Counted from the stretch's first letter, positions 20,601 through 32,356 are shown. The stretch is 64,000 nt of DNA from Oegoconia quadripuncta (GCA_949316235.1 OX438754.1:7239501-7303500); one strand, 5' to 3'. Translations and numbers: made by a program. The notes: generated from the sequence alone by a model not told the origin.

Positions 20601-23600
20601 TTGCACTACAAGACTAACATAGGAATCTACATACGTACTTACATTGGAAAAACATTACCCTCCTTCCTGGGACACTAGGGTAAAACTAGAAGTAAAAAGA
20701 ATGGAACATAATTGAACTGCCAGAAATTGGCGAACAAACCGACTTCAGTTCTGTTCTTTATCCCCTGGGTGCAACATCAGATTTTCACCATAATTTGTTA
20801 TGGGATCACCCTAGTGGGATACCTTTACAAAATAGGAAATAATATATCGAGGAATATACATAAAAAGTTAACAATACATATATAGTCGAAGTCATAAACT
20901 CCTCCGTTTAAGAAGTCGGTTAAAAAGAAGACTTGGCTTTAGACTTCGACTCAATATTTCGGTTCTGTCTACATAAGAAATAACAAAACAAAAGACTTTG
21001 CTGTTTGGGCTTAGACCCACTTGCTTGTCCAAAAGGAAAAATAATAATAAATAAATAATAAATAAATAAATATTTCGGACACTTACACCAATCATCTAGT
21101 CCCAAACTAAGCAAAGCTTGTGCTATGGATACTAGATAACGGATAAACCATACATAAATATTTATATAAACATCCATGACTCTATTTTTATTCTAAATTC
21201 CATAGTCCTAGTCCACAGAGTACATTTATATTTACGTTTTCCTTTATAATTTAGTCCAACTTTTATACGTTAAAGTTTAACAATAACATTGGATTGTATT
21301 AATATCCTTTATAATGTCCTTTATAATGTAGCCTAAATATTAATCTGGATAATGGACTGAACCTATAATGTACGTATTTTTTGGTTAAATTTGTTTGCGA
21401 AGATTTTTATTTGTGTAGTTCTAACAGTCGTAGATTATTAGATGTTTGTCTACTTAAGTACTATAAGGGTCTAACAGGGTTTATGTCGTGTATAAAAGCA
21501 AATGTATACTTTCACGGTATCATATGACTTTGCAAGAGATTCAAATAAACACATAAATTATACACGCCAAAATCCTAGTGTACTGAAATTGCTAATAACT
21601 AATTAGAGCGACTCTTTATTCCACTCTGCCAGAGTTATTAAACGCGAAATGTAAACTTTCCATCCAAATATTTCACCTATTCATAAACCTTTTGTTTTAC
21701 AAAACGCCTTAATTAACTTTTCCTGAAACTAGATTTTCTCTACCTATCAAAAGAACATTATTTCTGGGATTTCTGGGTATCCAGAACTCACAACACAGGT
21801 AAATTAGTAAATGAGATAGGAAATTAACCTTTATTTGAAGGCCAATACTTCATATTTTATAATGAATATAAAGTAAGTAACATGATTCCCAAGTCGTAAT
21901 CTAAAGCAACTCCAATTAAACGTTACCGAGATTATAATAGTTTATTTTAAATTCATGAGCCTTATAATTTTAACATTGTATGTAGATAACCTACCCGTAG
22001 ATTTCATGTAAATGTTGTCTATAAATATGGATATCAACTCCATCTACCCGCTTTTCTCATTAGCGATTCAGTTTGTAGATATTAATAGAATAGTACAAAA
22101 TGATAACAATCCATTGGAAAATTGTGAGATGCAGTTTAGTTCTCAAATTACCATGGCTCTCGTTTAAGAGATTTATTCGAATATATTAAACCATATACAT
22201 AGTTACAAGGTTATTCCTAAATCAGTATCTTTTGTTCTGCAATTCAGATCTTTTTTTCATCTATATACCATACAACACAATACTTTCTATCTTTATTATC
22301 TTGTAACACTAATTTACGCGTAAAATGCTATCTAGATATTTAAACTTGCGTGCTCCTTTAATAAAAGTGTCCACTTACTACATACAGGTTAAGCTACCTT
22401 TAGTTGGTTTTTATTACTGTACTTTAGTTTAATATGTTTTGTGCAGGCTATTGCATGAGGTGTTTAATGTGTGTGTCTATCTATATACAAATACCTAGTA
22501 GACAATAAGTATGTAACCGCAAAAAATTATAATATTTCATTTTATTGAAACGAATTCTGTGTTACTAGTTGTCCAGTGATTTAAAAGTAACTCTGTGTAC
22601 TCACAGTTTAAGAGCAGAAACCATATTGGTACCGAGCTTTTATACAGCCAAAAATAATAACTTATATGTCCGGAATTTTGCCTTTGATATATCCAGGTAT
22701 GGGACATGAAAGCGCGCTTAGGGAGAGGCTTCACAGTTTGCCACGAATTGATTTGACTATATGTACTGACACAAACCGTAAGCCAATAAAATGTCTACAA
22801 AAGAAAATATAGCATAGCGTATTTAGTAATAGCGGTAGTTACTAGGTGATTACACTAGAATTATTTGTAGGTATCATGCCTCTAGTCCACTATTAAGCAG
22901 AGTTCGTAACAGGGTAATATATTAATCTTCTTTCAAATAACCTTGCTTTTATTTTGTTTTCATTACAAGTTATCTGACGTGAATACAAATTATTCACTCA
23001 TAACTGTAATCGAGGCGTACCATGATCTTTGATAGCGGGCAACATTGATTTTAATCCCGTATTAGCTGTATACATAGCCTCTTAAGTAAACTCAAAGTTA
23101 TTAACTTAGTGTATGACTGTAAACAACAACAAGCTTAATTCAATTACTATTATTATGCACGATAACTCATGGATGACATTTACCTACAACAAAACTTCTA
23201 AATAGCCATCCAATTATCTATTCATACTTTGTAATTGAAATATCAATCTATTCAGCTCGACAATAAATGTAGGTATGTCTTTCTAGGCACGCCTGCTGGG
23301 AGGAATTGCCCCATAATCACCATTCTCCAGTGAGAGAAGTTGGCCATTGCAGATTAATTAGTAGCTCTGCGCCCATAATATTGGTTGATAACCATGAAAA
23401 GTTCTTCACACTTTTCCTATTCGTTCAACTGCTAGATAATACCATGAGTCACACTATATGCTTCTATATAATTATGTTCGTATAATGTATGCAAATACCG
23501 AAACCGTTTCTATGAGTATTTTAAGGGACGCACGATGTTATCCGCTAAGACACCACAGAGTCCTTTGAATACGTATGCGTATGCCAAAGCCGGGAAAAGC

Positions 23601-24440
23601 GCTTGAATTATTTACGAGAGAGCTTAAAGCCTCCACATAGGTAGTTAACAAAGGCATTATTATACTAAAATGTGTACCTGCCCCTTACAACCTAATCCCT
23701 AGAATTATTAATCAAATTCAAACCGAAAACTTTTTTAGTTAATTATAAACGCTAATTGCTAGTCACGGTAGCATCAGGTCGATGAATAACCGCTGATCAA
23801 TAAAGTAAATAAAAAATAATAAAAAAAAAATTATGTACCTTTCAGACGCTCAATACATTTCTTCTTCGTTACAGTCCGTTCACAAAACAAACAGCACAAG
23901 GAATGTTATATAATGACGCTCGGTCGCGTGCGAACACGTCAGGTTAGTACTTTCACTTAGCAAGACGTCCTCCCCCTACAACGTCCTGAAGGATACTGAT
24001 TCACATCACGTCAACGCTAGCCGGCATTCGAACGGTGTGAAATGCGCAAGTCACGCGGCGCTAACTTATCCACCTACTTTTGAAATTCAAATTGTCATTT
24101 ATTCAGACTTATTATACAGTATACACGCAAAGTGGGAACCTTCGTGACGGCAAATTTCCGGTGTTCGGGTCTGAGCATTTTCACGCTTCAACTTCGACCA
24201 TAAATGCAGGAAATGTGTAGCGATGCGAAAGTTCAGTAACTTATAGGGTTCAACAGTTTTGGAATCACTCAATTGTGATAGGTATTGAAACAAGACTCTT
24301 TGTGACTTACGCATGTGTCAAAAACAGTTAGATATATCATCTGAAAGGCGGAAAGGTATAATACGTTATATTATGCTGAGTTGGTAACCGTCTCGTAGCA
24401 ATCCCGTAGGCCGTAGTCTCGTAGCACATTCAATGAACTA
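20601..24440. other. Long AT-rich stretch without supported genes
   Basis: A (TAAA)/(TAA) microsatellite is at about 21045-21075. Positions 23290-23390 weakly resemble the end of repeat H (CTCCAGTGAGAGAAGTTGGCC). Positions 23880-24060 are GC-richer and CpG-rich, with a TTATATAATGACGCTCGG sequence at about 23905. Open frames of up to 85 codons occur, none with a recognisable domain. Confidence 0.4.
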
Positions 24441-24463
24441 GAAGTAGAATCTTCTTCTTCAAT

Positions 24464-25555
24464 TTAAGAGCTATGCTCTTGTCGGTGGAGTAACGACCAT
24501 GTCTCTCTACTTTCCGCCCTCGTTTTAACCTCTTGGTACGACACGACATTCACCTTCTCTTTCACTTGGTCAAAGTAATTACGCCTAGGTCTTCCCCTTC
24601 CTCTCTTTCCTTCAATCTTTCCCTCAATTATGTTCTTCAAAAAAATATCGTGTCGTAACAAGTGACCTATCATCTTTCCTCTTCGGTTCTCAACTGTGGC
24701 TAACAGGCATCTTTTCTCCTTTACCATCACTAACACCTCTTCATTTGTTCTCTTCTCGGTCCAGCTTATTCCCTCCATTCGTCTCCAGCACCACATCTCG
24801 AATGCCTCTAACCTTTCTCTATCCCTTTGTGTTAAAGTCCATGTCTCACAGCCGTATAAAGCTATACTCCATACATAGCATTTTATCAGCCGCTTTCTAG
24901 CTTTTTTGCTTATTTTAGCTTTAAATAGATGTTTTTTGTTATTAAAAGCCCTTTTTGCCATCGCTATCCTTATAACTATGTCTGGAGTACACCTCGAGTC
25001 ACTTGTGATCAAACTTCCTAGATATTTAAACGAGTTGACCTGTTCTATTGTCTTGTTGTGAATATTTATAGGACTATGTGCTGGTTTTGACTTTGAAGTT
25101 ACTAGTGTTTTTGTTTTTGAAATATTGATTTTGAGTCCTGTTTCCTTGAATATATTATCCATTTCTTGAATTAGATCCTGTAATTGATGTGAGTTTTCAG
25201 CTAGAGCTGCTATATCATCTGCAAACCTGATAAACTGAATCCTTTCACCGTTAATTTTAATTCCTCCTTTATGTGACTCGGATATTTTGTGTATTGCTGA
25301 CTCTATAAATATATTAAAGATTAATGGTGAGAGTGGGCATCCTTGTCTAACACCTTGTCTTATTTTCGCTGTTCTCTTTTCATCACCTATTTCTATTATG
25401 GTTTTCTGATCCTTGTAAAGCTGGTATATGATTCTTCTTTCTCTGTAATCCATACCCATTCGCTTCAAGATGTTCATCATTTTTTTCCAGTCCACTTTAT
25501 CAAAAGCCTTTTCCAGATCAATGAAAGCTATGTGTGTATCAAGGCTCAAATCCAT
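24464..25555 (-). CDS. Reverse transcriptase, distal part (LINE ORF2), frameshifted
   Basis: The frame gives 363 residues of a non-LTR retrotransposon reverse transcriptase, which copies the element RNA into DNA at a nicked chromosomal target. Visible motifs, numbered from the first Met: FIDLEKAFD at 11-19 (first catalytic Asp at 13), RQGVRQGCPLSP at 66-77, and catalytic FADD at 111-114. Then come FKYLGS and YGCETWTL, a WCWRRMEGISW region, and a C-terminal GRGRPRR and LLHRQE ending. The Met used here is only the first in this frame. The true protein continues upstream in another phase (25564-25916), so a 1-nt frameshift at about 25556-25575 separates the two parts. The catalytic core of this half looks complete, but without endonuclease and with the frameshift the copy cannot be autonomous. 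Confidence 0.85.
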   Translation of the reverse strand: MDLSLDTHIAFIDLEKAFDKVDWKKMMNILKRMGMDYRERRIIYQLYKDQKTIIEIGDEKRTAKIRQGVRQGCPLSPLIFNIFIESAIHKISESHKGGIKINGERIQFIRFADDIAALAENSHQLQDLIQEMDNIFKETGLKINISKTKTLVTSKSKPAHSPINIHNKTIEQVNSFKYLGSLITSDSRCTPDIVIRIAMAKRAFNNKKHLFKAKISKKARKRLIKCYVWSIALYGCETWTLTQRDRERLEAFEMWCWRRMEGISWTEKRTNEEVLVMVKEKRCLLATVENRRGKMIGHLLRHDIFLKNIIEGKIEGKRGRGRPRRNYFDQVKEKVNVVSYQEVKTRAESRETWSLLHRQEHSS

Positions 25556-25563
25556 CCGTCTGT

Positions 25564-25916
25564 CTATATTAATCTTAGTGCCAGTATAGCTTCTCTTGTC
25601 CCTTTATTTTCTCTAAAGCCATACTGGTCAGGTCCAAGTATCTGTTCTGTCATGGGTCTAATTCTATTTTGAATAATTTTTAAAAGTATTTTAGATGCTT
25701 GGGAGATTAAACTTAAGGTCCTGTGTTCTTCGCATTTTAATGTATTTAATTTTTTAGGTATTGTTACGGTTTTTGTAATTTTAAATTCTTCTGGTATTTC
25801 TCCTGTTTCGTATATAATCTTAATTAATTTATATATTTCTTCTAAAAGGGGGTCACAACTTGCATATTTTAACATTTCAATGTATATTTGGTCATCTCCT
25901 GCTGCTTTACCGTTTT
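25564..25916 (-). pseudogene. Reverse transcriptase, proximal part (fingers region), truncated
   Basis: This frame holds the upstream part of the same ORF: NGKAAGDDQIYIEMLKYAS at the truncated 5' end, then TVTIPKK, HRTLSLISQASKILLKII, and GPDQYGFRENKGTREAIL, after which the frame stops. The IPKK...RTLSL...ASKI..K and YGFR.N.GT..AI motifs are standard for the region just before the first catalytic Asp in non-LTR reverse transcriptases. The next motif (FIDLEKAFD) follows in the other phase at once, which places the frameshift tightly. Confidence 0.85.
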
Positions 25917-25926
25917 GAAGTAGAAT

Positions 25927-27554
25927 ATGCAGCTGTAATACAAAGATTTTAGTGAGCGCGTGACCTTGACTTACAATAAAATTATATTTTTAAGTTTAAC
26001 ATATCCCAGAAGCTCAACCAACCGTTATGATCGGTGAACTTTAGACGACTCATGCTTAGCCAATCAGCTCATATGTGCATAAAATCGATGTAACATACCT
26101 ATGAGCTGAGATATAAAGTACTACATGATCTTATGAAATATAAACTCTTTGACCTACTCTTTTACTGTCCATCAAATATAAGGGAAAATACACGCTTGGG
26201 AGGTACGTCTGGAGCCCATTTCGTAGATAATTTAATTTACTTTACTGGGAAGATAAGTCGCGATCTAGTTTTTGTAACGTTCTCTGACGGGAGTTGAACA
26301 AGGAAAGTTTATTTCCCAGTGGCTTCTAAGGAAAATGATGAATTATTAAAATGAATACTTATTCTTAAATAAAATATAGTTTCAATTTCTTTATGTATTG
26401 GATTATTGTGTTAAATTCACGTAAGATTACTGTATCCACGAATATGTTAAGTTAAATTAGTTTTTTTTTATTAACCTGACTTGGCCCACTGCTAGCAAAG
26501 CCTCCCCTATTTTTTAATAGTTTTTTTAATATTTGTAAAAACGAAAGAGTAAATGAACTGAATTGAATTTTACTAATACTATTTAGTTTACGACCTGTAA
26601 ATACAAAGTAAAGTGAAGTTAATTTCGTTCTCCGTAGTTAACAAAGATGGACAGCAAATACCTACTATGTAGCAATGTTACGAACCTTTTGACATTGAGT
26701 TTTACTTTTATAAATATAAAGGATTAGAATCAATATGTCTGGAATGTGAAAGCTAAGAAACAATACAGTTATACAATGTAGGGATATGCGATTCAGTAAA
26801 ACTAAAACTTATAATATGAAAACGTGGTCTCGAAAGTAGAGCCCAATATTTTTTCCCCTAGATAAGATACAAGCAATAACAGCATTTTGTTTATGTTGAC
26901 GGCGGTCTGGCCCCCGGGGGAACGACAACCTCACTGGTTTACAAGAACTATCGGGTAGCCAATCCTGCCATCCTAAGTTGACCCCCGTCACCCCTCTCAA
27001 TCTTACTCAAATAACATGTCAAAAGGAATAGCCGACCAAAATCAAAAGATCAACCGCGATTGGTTATGTGGACATGTGTGAAACATATCTGTGCCCGTGG
27101 GAGAAATCCCTACTCAACTACGAAGTATGATACTAGAATGATAGACTGCCCAGTCGGGGCAATATTACCTTTGGTGCGGGAGACCCCTAATTAATCTCTT
27201 TTAACGGTTGAGGTACGAAAAGGGGTGAACTCAAGGAAATAGCGGATAAAAGATAAACTCGTGAAAAATGAGAAAAACGCTTTGAAAAAAAAAAGCCTGT
27301 TATTTAACGCGATCATTGTGTTTTAAAATTATAATGATGTTATCCTAATTATTGTACTTAAATGGAGTAAAATTAAAACTAATTTGTATTTATGAAGGTC
27401 GTAAGTGTATTTCACGTTTGGCAAATATCTGTTAAGATTTGTATCCATCGAATTGAAATAGTGAATTAATTCTAGGAAAATGTATATTGGGTGCTATTTG
27501 GGCCAATGAAGAGTTTACCTTTGATAGCCGTATGCTATAACCCAATTTTGGCTG
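25927..27554. other. No gene seen
   Basis: AT-rich with a GC-richer patch at 26890-27200 (GGTCTGGCCCCCGGGGGAAC, then GACCCCCGTCACCCCTCTCA). That patch has a 63-codon minus-strand frame without a known domain. I could not match it to another copy in the window. Confidence 0.4.
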
Positions 27555-27755
27555 AAGAGATAATATAATCAACGGCCTTTCATCCTCACTATTGAGGTGC
27601 CGTTATGAGAGAGTACGGGCCATAAACCACCATGGGTCCAATGCGGTGGTGTCAAACTAATTTCCACCTGAGCAGACGCTGTTTTAATTGGCCTACAGGG
27701 GCCATCAACTTGGCTTAACAAGTCTCTTCAATTGATGACAACCAGGATCGACTAC
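27555..27755 (-). repeat. Repeat H, partial copy
   Basis: On the minus strand it reads CTTGTTAAGCCAAGTTGATGGCC, then ACCACCGCATTGGACCCATGG and TTTATGGCCCGTACTCTCTC, in the order of the second half of the repeat H copy at 3945. It is diverged. Confidence 0.5.
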
Positions 27756-28030
27756 TTCACTCACCCTCGTGGTCGGTCACTCATCTATGGACTGATGTTG
27801 CTTAACTTCAATAATTGAAAATGCTTCACGCACATTTCCACTTAGGAAAACAATGGACTTTATATTATTATAATTAATTTTACAATAATTATAGCCTGAC
27901 GTATAGGGGCCAAACTTATTAATGGGCTCAGTGACCCAAATGGATCTTTGACTTGCTAGTAAACAGGATAGACACACAGTGTATCCACTTATTAATCCTA
28001 GTTAATATTTTAAAGGTGAGGTGAGGTGAA

Positions 28031-28310
28031 GTGAAATGGAAAACTGAAAATCGTATTATTATACACGATACTTTGGCCCCTTCTCACATCCCTAAAACCG
28101 CCACGAGAATCAGGCCCACGGCTGAGGAAGCCCAGCTACTCGGTAAGCATGAGTTTGTGGGGTCGGACACCCAAAAGTTGCTCAACCAGATTGGATCAGG
28201 CGTGTACCTGGCACAACTTAGTCTAGCTGTTAGCGAGGTAATGCGACAAGTGTGTTAAGATCCATGCCCCAAAACGGGAGGTCTGGATGACATTTTCGTC
28301 TTTTAGTTTG
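28031..28310 (+). pseudogene. LINE-L C-terminal block
   Basis: The frame reads HDTLAPSHIPKTATRI, then AEEAQLLGKHEF, and YLAQLSLAVSEVMRQVC. This corresponds to a block I recognise from the C-terminal region of many arthropod retroelement reverse transcriptase ORFs (D..APSH.P.T...A..EA, then a QR.SLAVQRGN-like motif). The copy at 49378-49550 preserves QRLSLAVQRGN and the copy at 42128-42365 preserves the middle. Here QR has become QL and RGN is lost, so it is decayed. The function of the block is not clear to me. Confidence 0.55.
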
Positions 28311-28602
28311 GCTTCCGTTTTATTGCTTTGTATTTTTTTTTCAACTTTATATGTACCATATTCATTGAATTCTTTTAATAAATGACTTGCCTTATAAATA
28401 AGACTAATCAAATTCAAAAATAGGTACGTAAAGTGGAAGAGTATCTTTATAGTGGGTTACAAAGTTTTAAATTAGGATAGAGGGGACGGATTCCCTCCGT
28501 CTGGTAGAATTTTGATTGTGCGTAACTTGCTTGGTGTAACATGCTTAGCATTCGGCTGATTATGCTGTTCGTAAGATTTGATAATTCGTCGCCTATATCT
28601 TT

Positions 28603-28745
28603 CTTTATTTATTTATTTAACACTTTATTGCATATAAGTATACAAACATAAATTGAACAAACGTAGGACAGAAATTACAATACACAAAAGGCGAGCTTAT
28701 CTTAGTAAGAGATTTCTTCCAGTAAACCGTCGGAAGGAAAACCAA
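28603..28745 (-). repeat. Repeat J (LINE-type tail)
   Basis: It starts TTTATTTATTTATTTAACAC, with TTTATTGCATATAAGTATAC and ATTGAACAAACGTAGGACAG following. On the minus strand this looks like a LINE 3' end with an AATAAA-type tail. A shorter copy is at 29428-29525. The 64-codon frame 28223-28417 nearby is a chance frame. Confidence 0.5.
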
Positions 28746-29427
28746 TTTAAAGTTTTTTATTGCAGACAAAGAGCGCTACTTAAAATATAGAACAATTCCC
28801 CTTCTTCTTTCCTTGGTCCCAATTTATTTGTTGAAAAACAACGAGCCTCGTCTTTTTCAGCTTCGTACACAGTATGATAGTATGTCTTATGGTATACTAG
28901 AAATAATAGTAATTAAGACAGTAAAATAACTGATTAAGTGATACGAGCGTTTCAGTAAAATACGAGTGACTGAAGTCGGTTGTTTTTTTTTTTACTTTTT
29001 AGTATTATTGCGTGCTTGCCAACCTCCCTGATGACTTTTGTGCGATGTCGATCCCATAGTTTAGATGGGCAGTTAGGGTATACCATCTTGACCTTATGAT
29101 CTTTGATTAGTCATATTTATTTGTAACCGACCTTCTTTACTTATCCATACAAACCCAAAGTACATATTATATAGATTCCCTGTTCCCTGAATGTGAAAAA
29201 CTAGATAATAGTCTAAATATGTCAAGCTATTCTGTTGTCTAACTTAATAGCAATATAACTACTGCACCGATTATACTGACATTGCAATGGGACCAACTTG
29301 ACTCTTCCATTTACAAAGTGAATCATAAAAATCAGCCGTCGAATGTCGGAATTATCGGTTAACATAAATAAAAAAATACATGCAGCCGAACATCGAATCT
29401 GCCCTTTTTTGATATTTTTTTTTTTTT
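28746..29427. other. AT-rich, nothing recognised
   Basis: No coding region or classifiable repeat is seen. Confidence 0.4.
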
Positions 29428-29525
29428 GAATAAGTGTATTTATTTATTTAATTAACACTTTATTGCATAATATTAGTATACAAACATACATTTAACATAC
29501 AAAATAATACAGTGTATTATTTAAT
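29428..29525 (-). repeat. Repeat J, short copy
   Basis: TTATTTATTTAATTAACACT, TTATTGCATAATATTAGTAT and ACAAACATACATTTAACATA match the copy at 28603 in order. Confidence 0.5.
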
Positions 29526-29608
29526 GAGTATTATTTCTCGAAGTTAACCTCTACTTTTATTTGAAAATAAGTCATACGGTTGTATAATATATTTCTTTAT
29601 ATCTTTGG

Positions 29609-29960
29609 TTCGACTACTGATTGGTATAGTGACCCTACATGCCGAAGCAATGGTTTCGCGTTCGAATTCCGCTAGGGGTAAATATGTGGTAACTATGAAT
29701 ATTTATTCCCGATTCCCATTATTGCATTCGAGCGACGTGAGTGCCGGACGACCGACTATCCTCTTCACGGGCTGGGTAGAGTTTCGCGCAGGATCACTAT
29801 ACCCCTGTAATGTTTATGTGATGAATACGGATATTTATTCCCGAGTCATGGATGTTGATATAAATATTTATGCATGTTTAATCGTTATCTAGTACCCATA
29901 GTACAAGCTTTGGTTAGTTTGTGACCAGATGATCGGTGTAAGTGTCCGAATTTTTTTTTT
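29609..29960 (+). mobile_element. Diverged SINE-A relative with an internal duplication
   Basis: The head has TTGGTATAGTGACCCTACAT and GCGTTCGAATTCCGCTAGGGG (box B-like). The sequence ATATTTATTCCCGA occurs twice (about 29698-29712 and 29837-29851), separated by about 125 bp of other GC-richer sequence (GCCGGACGACCGACTATCCT, GGCTGGGTAGAGTTTCGCGC). The distal part GTACAAGCTTTGGTTAG and GACCAGATGATCGGTGTAAG is a degraded SINE-A 3' region, ending in a T run. The 95-codon frame here is from the SINE. Confidence 0.6.
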
Positions 29961-30226
29961 AATAAGTAGTGTAGAATTCTTCGGATACGATTATCTTTGC
30001 TTCTTTAACTTCTATAAATTTTATACGAAGCAACAATTAGAACGCCTTTAAATCATAAATCGCGCTATTTTTGTATAAATACAGCCGATCGAGCATTCGA
30101 CGAGCTTTTAAATTTAAAGCGTTATCGATTTCTCGTTCACTGGAATTATAACAATTTGTTGGAGACAAAACTTGAAGGTCAGCTAAAACAAAAGCACTCC
30201 GTCCATATTTAGAATCATTTATGTTT

Positions 30227-30409
30227 TATGTTATGGATGTTTCATTTATAATAAGTATTTATTTACAAAAAAAATATGTATTTATGTATTATATCAACCA
30301 TCTGGTACCCACAACACAAGCATATAGTTGCTTACTGTGGAACTAGATGGCGCTGTGTGTATGTCTAAGGATATTTATTTATTTATTTATTTATTTATTA
30401 TTTATTTAT
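30227..30409 (+). mobile_element. SINE-A, 3' part only
   Basis: It begins at TTATGGATGTTTCATTTATA, without the tRNA head, and runs through CAACCATCTGGTACCCACAA and GGAACTAGATGGCGCTGTGTG to a long ATTT-repeat tail. This is a 5'-truncated copy. Repeat D starts two bases after the tail. Confidence 0.75.
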
Positions 30410-30410
30410 C

Positions 30411-30622
30411 TTCAACCCCCGACGAAAACGACGTGTGATATGTGTTTACGGCTTTGTGTGTGGATGTGTATGTATGTCCAGTCTTTATCAGGATGTATCT
30501 AAGTAATGTCAGTAATGCGTGATTCGCTTTGAGTGCGGTTTTTTATATTAACGGGACGGGACAGGTAGCCAGCCAATGTTTGATGAAAATCAGTTAAGCC
30601 GATTCGAAGATATAACTTTAAA
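30411..30622 (+). repeat. Repeat D copy
   Basis: It starts TTCAACCCCCGACGAAAACG, then TGTATGTCCAGTCTTTATCA, CTAAGTAATGTCAGTAATGC, TTTGATGAAAATCAGTTAAG and CCGATTCGAAGATATAACTT. It matches 19275-19470. Confidence 0.7.
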
Positions 30623-31249
30623 CAGTGTTAGTTTCATCTATTTGGATGATATAATATTATATTATTTTTACACACAGATTGAACACCCAACTAATCTTTA
30701 GTCATTTCCTAAGCGTGGGCGTGTTGTTTTTCACAAATAGGCACCTTTGGGGTGGCATTGCCAATTTCCTATCAATGTCCGCCCACAGCAACGCGCACGC
30801 AATATCCGCTCTGTCTGTCAACCTATATGTTTATTCGGTTGAATAATTGACTAACCTTTACCGTAATTAATACGTTTAATTATTAGTTATTTTTAAACAA
30901 CTTCCTAACAGCAGTAGGTACTATATCTTCGTCAAATCTTAACCAATTCTGTACATTGTTCATTTGTTTTAGACAATTGTGTATCAACGGATCTACAAAC
31001 AAAAGGAAAAAACCTTTTCCGCCCCCGAAACTTAGATTATTGCCATGACTTTTGATAATGACGTTGACCTAGATTTGAACATTTTTTTTTATATTAGGTA
31101 ATCCTTATTTGATAATATTTTCCTTTTAGAATTAGCCTTTTTTTAAATTAAAATTCATTTTACATTATGAGGTAGGAATATCAAAAAATAATCAATACCA
31201 AAAAAAAATATTAGAAATCTATTGAGATCGCATGCTTCATCTACTACGG
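30623..31249. other. AT-rich, nothing recognised
   Basis: No coding region or classifiable repeat is seen. Confidence 0.4.
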
Positions 31250-31510
31250 CCTGCTACATATACGTCCAAAAGTGCATGACCCCCTCTGACTTGTAGAAGG
31301 TATGAGCCCATACCTACTTCACTATTTCTATCCGATGCCCCCCTCCATACCTATAATAGGCCACCAACTTGTCTTCTAATGAAAACAACCGGAACCGACT
31401 GTTGTAATGTGTCCACGAAACACAGAAACAGTCGTTTAGGAATGCCATTTGTGGTCACCGTTTCAAGGACAGACCGCGCCAAGCATTGCTTAACTTTCCT
31501 AATCGCTTAC
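31250..31510 (-). repeat. Repeat H copy
   Basis: On the minus strand it reads GCTTGGCGCGGTCTGTCCTTG, TTTCTGTGTTTCGTGGACAC, CGGTTCCGGTTGTTTTCATT and GTTGGTGGCCTATTATAGG. These match 3945-4345 in order (compare GTCTGGCGCGGTCTGTCCTTG there). The tail is weaker. Confidence 0.6.
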
Positions 31511-31936
31511 TATTAGTGAGTGAGACTATTTCGCAAAGTACTTCATACAAAGTTTTTGGTGTTTTGTAAAGAAACTCATAAGGTAATTCAGAACTTCTGG
31601 TATATCGTGATACAATAGATGGCATTCACGTTAGGGGCATATTTACATCATTCTATCGGAACGTGACGCGGTATAGTATCTGCAATGCGTAACAAAAACA
31701 ATAGTATAGACGGTGAGGGTATCACGAACTTTATTATGGTTATACGGGGCCGGTGGGTTGAACACAGAAATACGAAAACCTGCGCCATCTAGAAGCATTA
31801 TCTGTATAACATTGGCAACACAACCGCAAAATTATACTATTTCACTAGTGACTAACCCTTAAAAAAATAACAAAAATTCCCTATAGCGTGGCCATAGAGC
31901 ATGATGATGTCTAGTTAAAAACCTACAGAATTACAT
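31511..31936. other. No gene seen
   Basis: No coding region or classifiable repeat is seen. Positions 31730-31800 are slightly GC-richer (ACGGGGCCGGTGGGTTGAAC) without a match in the window. Confidence 0.4.
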
Positions 31937-32011
31937 ATATGATATCATGACCTTCATCCCAAATGGGGTGGTCAGAGATATCCCAAACATTAGTATTTGG
32001 ATGTTACAAAC

Positions 32012-32128
32012 ATTATTTATTTATTTCCAAATTTACAACTGTCTTTACAGGATTACGCTAATGAGATAGTGCAGTGAAGACTTTACCTACATTGCTAGAC
32101 AAAAACAATTATAAGTATAATACTTAAA
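32012..32128 (-). mobile_element. Unclassified retroposon tail inserted in repeat E
   Basis: The segment begins ATTATTTATTTATTTCCAAA and has GGATTACGCTAATGAGATAG inside. Relative to the intact repeat E at 45965 it is extra sequence. The T-rich left end suggests a minus-strand 3' tail. I cannot name the family. Confidence 0.5.
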
Positions 32129-32180
32129 ACAATATCCACGGTTCACCTTACGAAATATACAGAAATGCACACGTTACAGG

Positions 32181-32356
32181 CGTTTATTTAACAGAGTAAC
32201 CCTTGAGTTTCTTGCTCGTTCTTCTCTGGGGAATCAGCTTTGTGAATGAGCAATAATGTCAAAAACTTTAATAATATAATAAGATAAAAAATGTGACGTT
32301 TTCAAGTGATAATTTTTATCCTACGAAATAAATATTTTTTTTTGATTTTGATTTTG
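32181..32356 (+). mobile_element. CR1-like LINE tail inserted in repeat E
   Basis: It contains AACCCTTGAGTTTCTTGCTCG and TTCTTCTCTGGGGAATCAGC, the same 3' untranslated sequence as the large CR1 element (60846-61070, minus strand). It ends in TTTGATTTTGATTTTG, the short tandem repeat ending of the family. Only about 176 bp of the 3' end was inserted. Confidence 0.8.

Larger units (their letters stand above)
24451..25916 (-). mobile_element. 5'-truncated LINE with a 10-bp target-site duplication
   Basis: The insertion is bounded by the perfect direct repeat GAAGTAGAAT at 24441-24450 and 25917-25926. The 3' end on the minus strand finishes in a short GAA-repeat tail after CTCTTAAATT. The 5' end starts abruptly inside the reverse transcriptase coding region, at a QNGKAAGDD motif. 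Endonuclease and 5' untranslated region are missing. This is the classic product of incomplete target-primed reverse transcription. Clade is uncertain; the distal GCETWTL and GRGRPR features suggest an RTE-like or related group. Confidence 0.9.

Noticed and set aside
30370..30409. Tandem ATTT units as a CRISPR-like or satellite array.
   Set aside because: It is the simple A/T tail of a SINE-A copy. There are no spacers or repeat units of appropriate length anywhere in the window.
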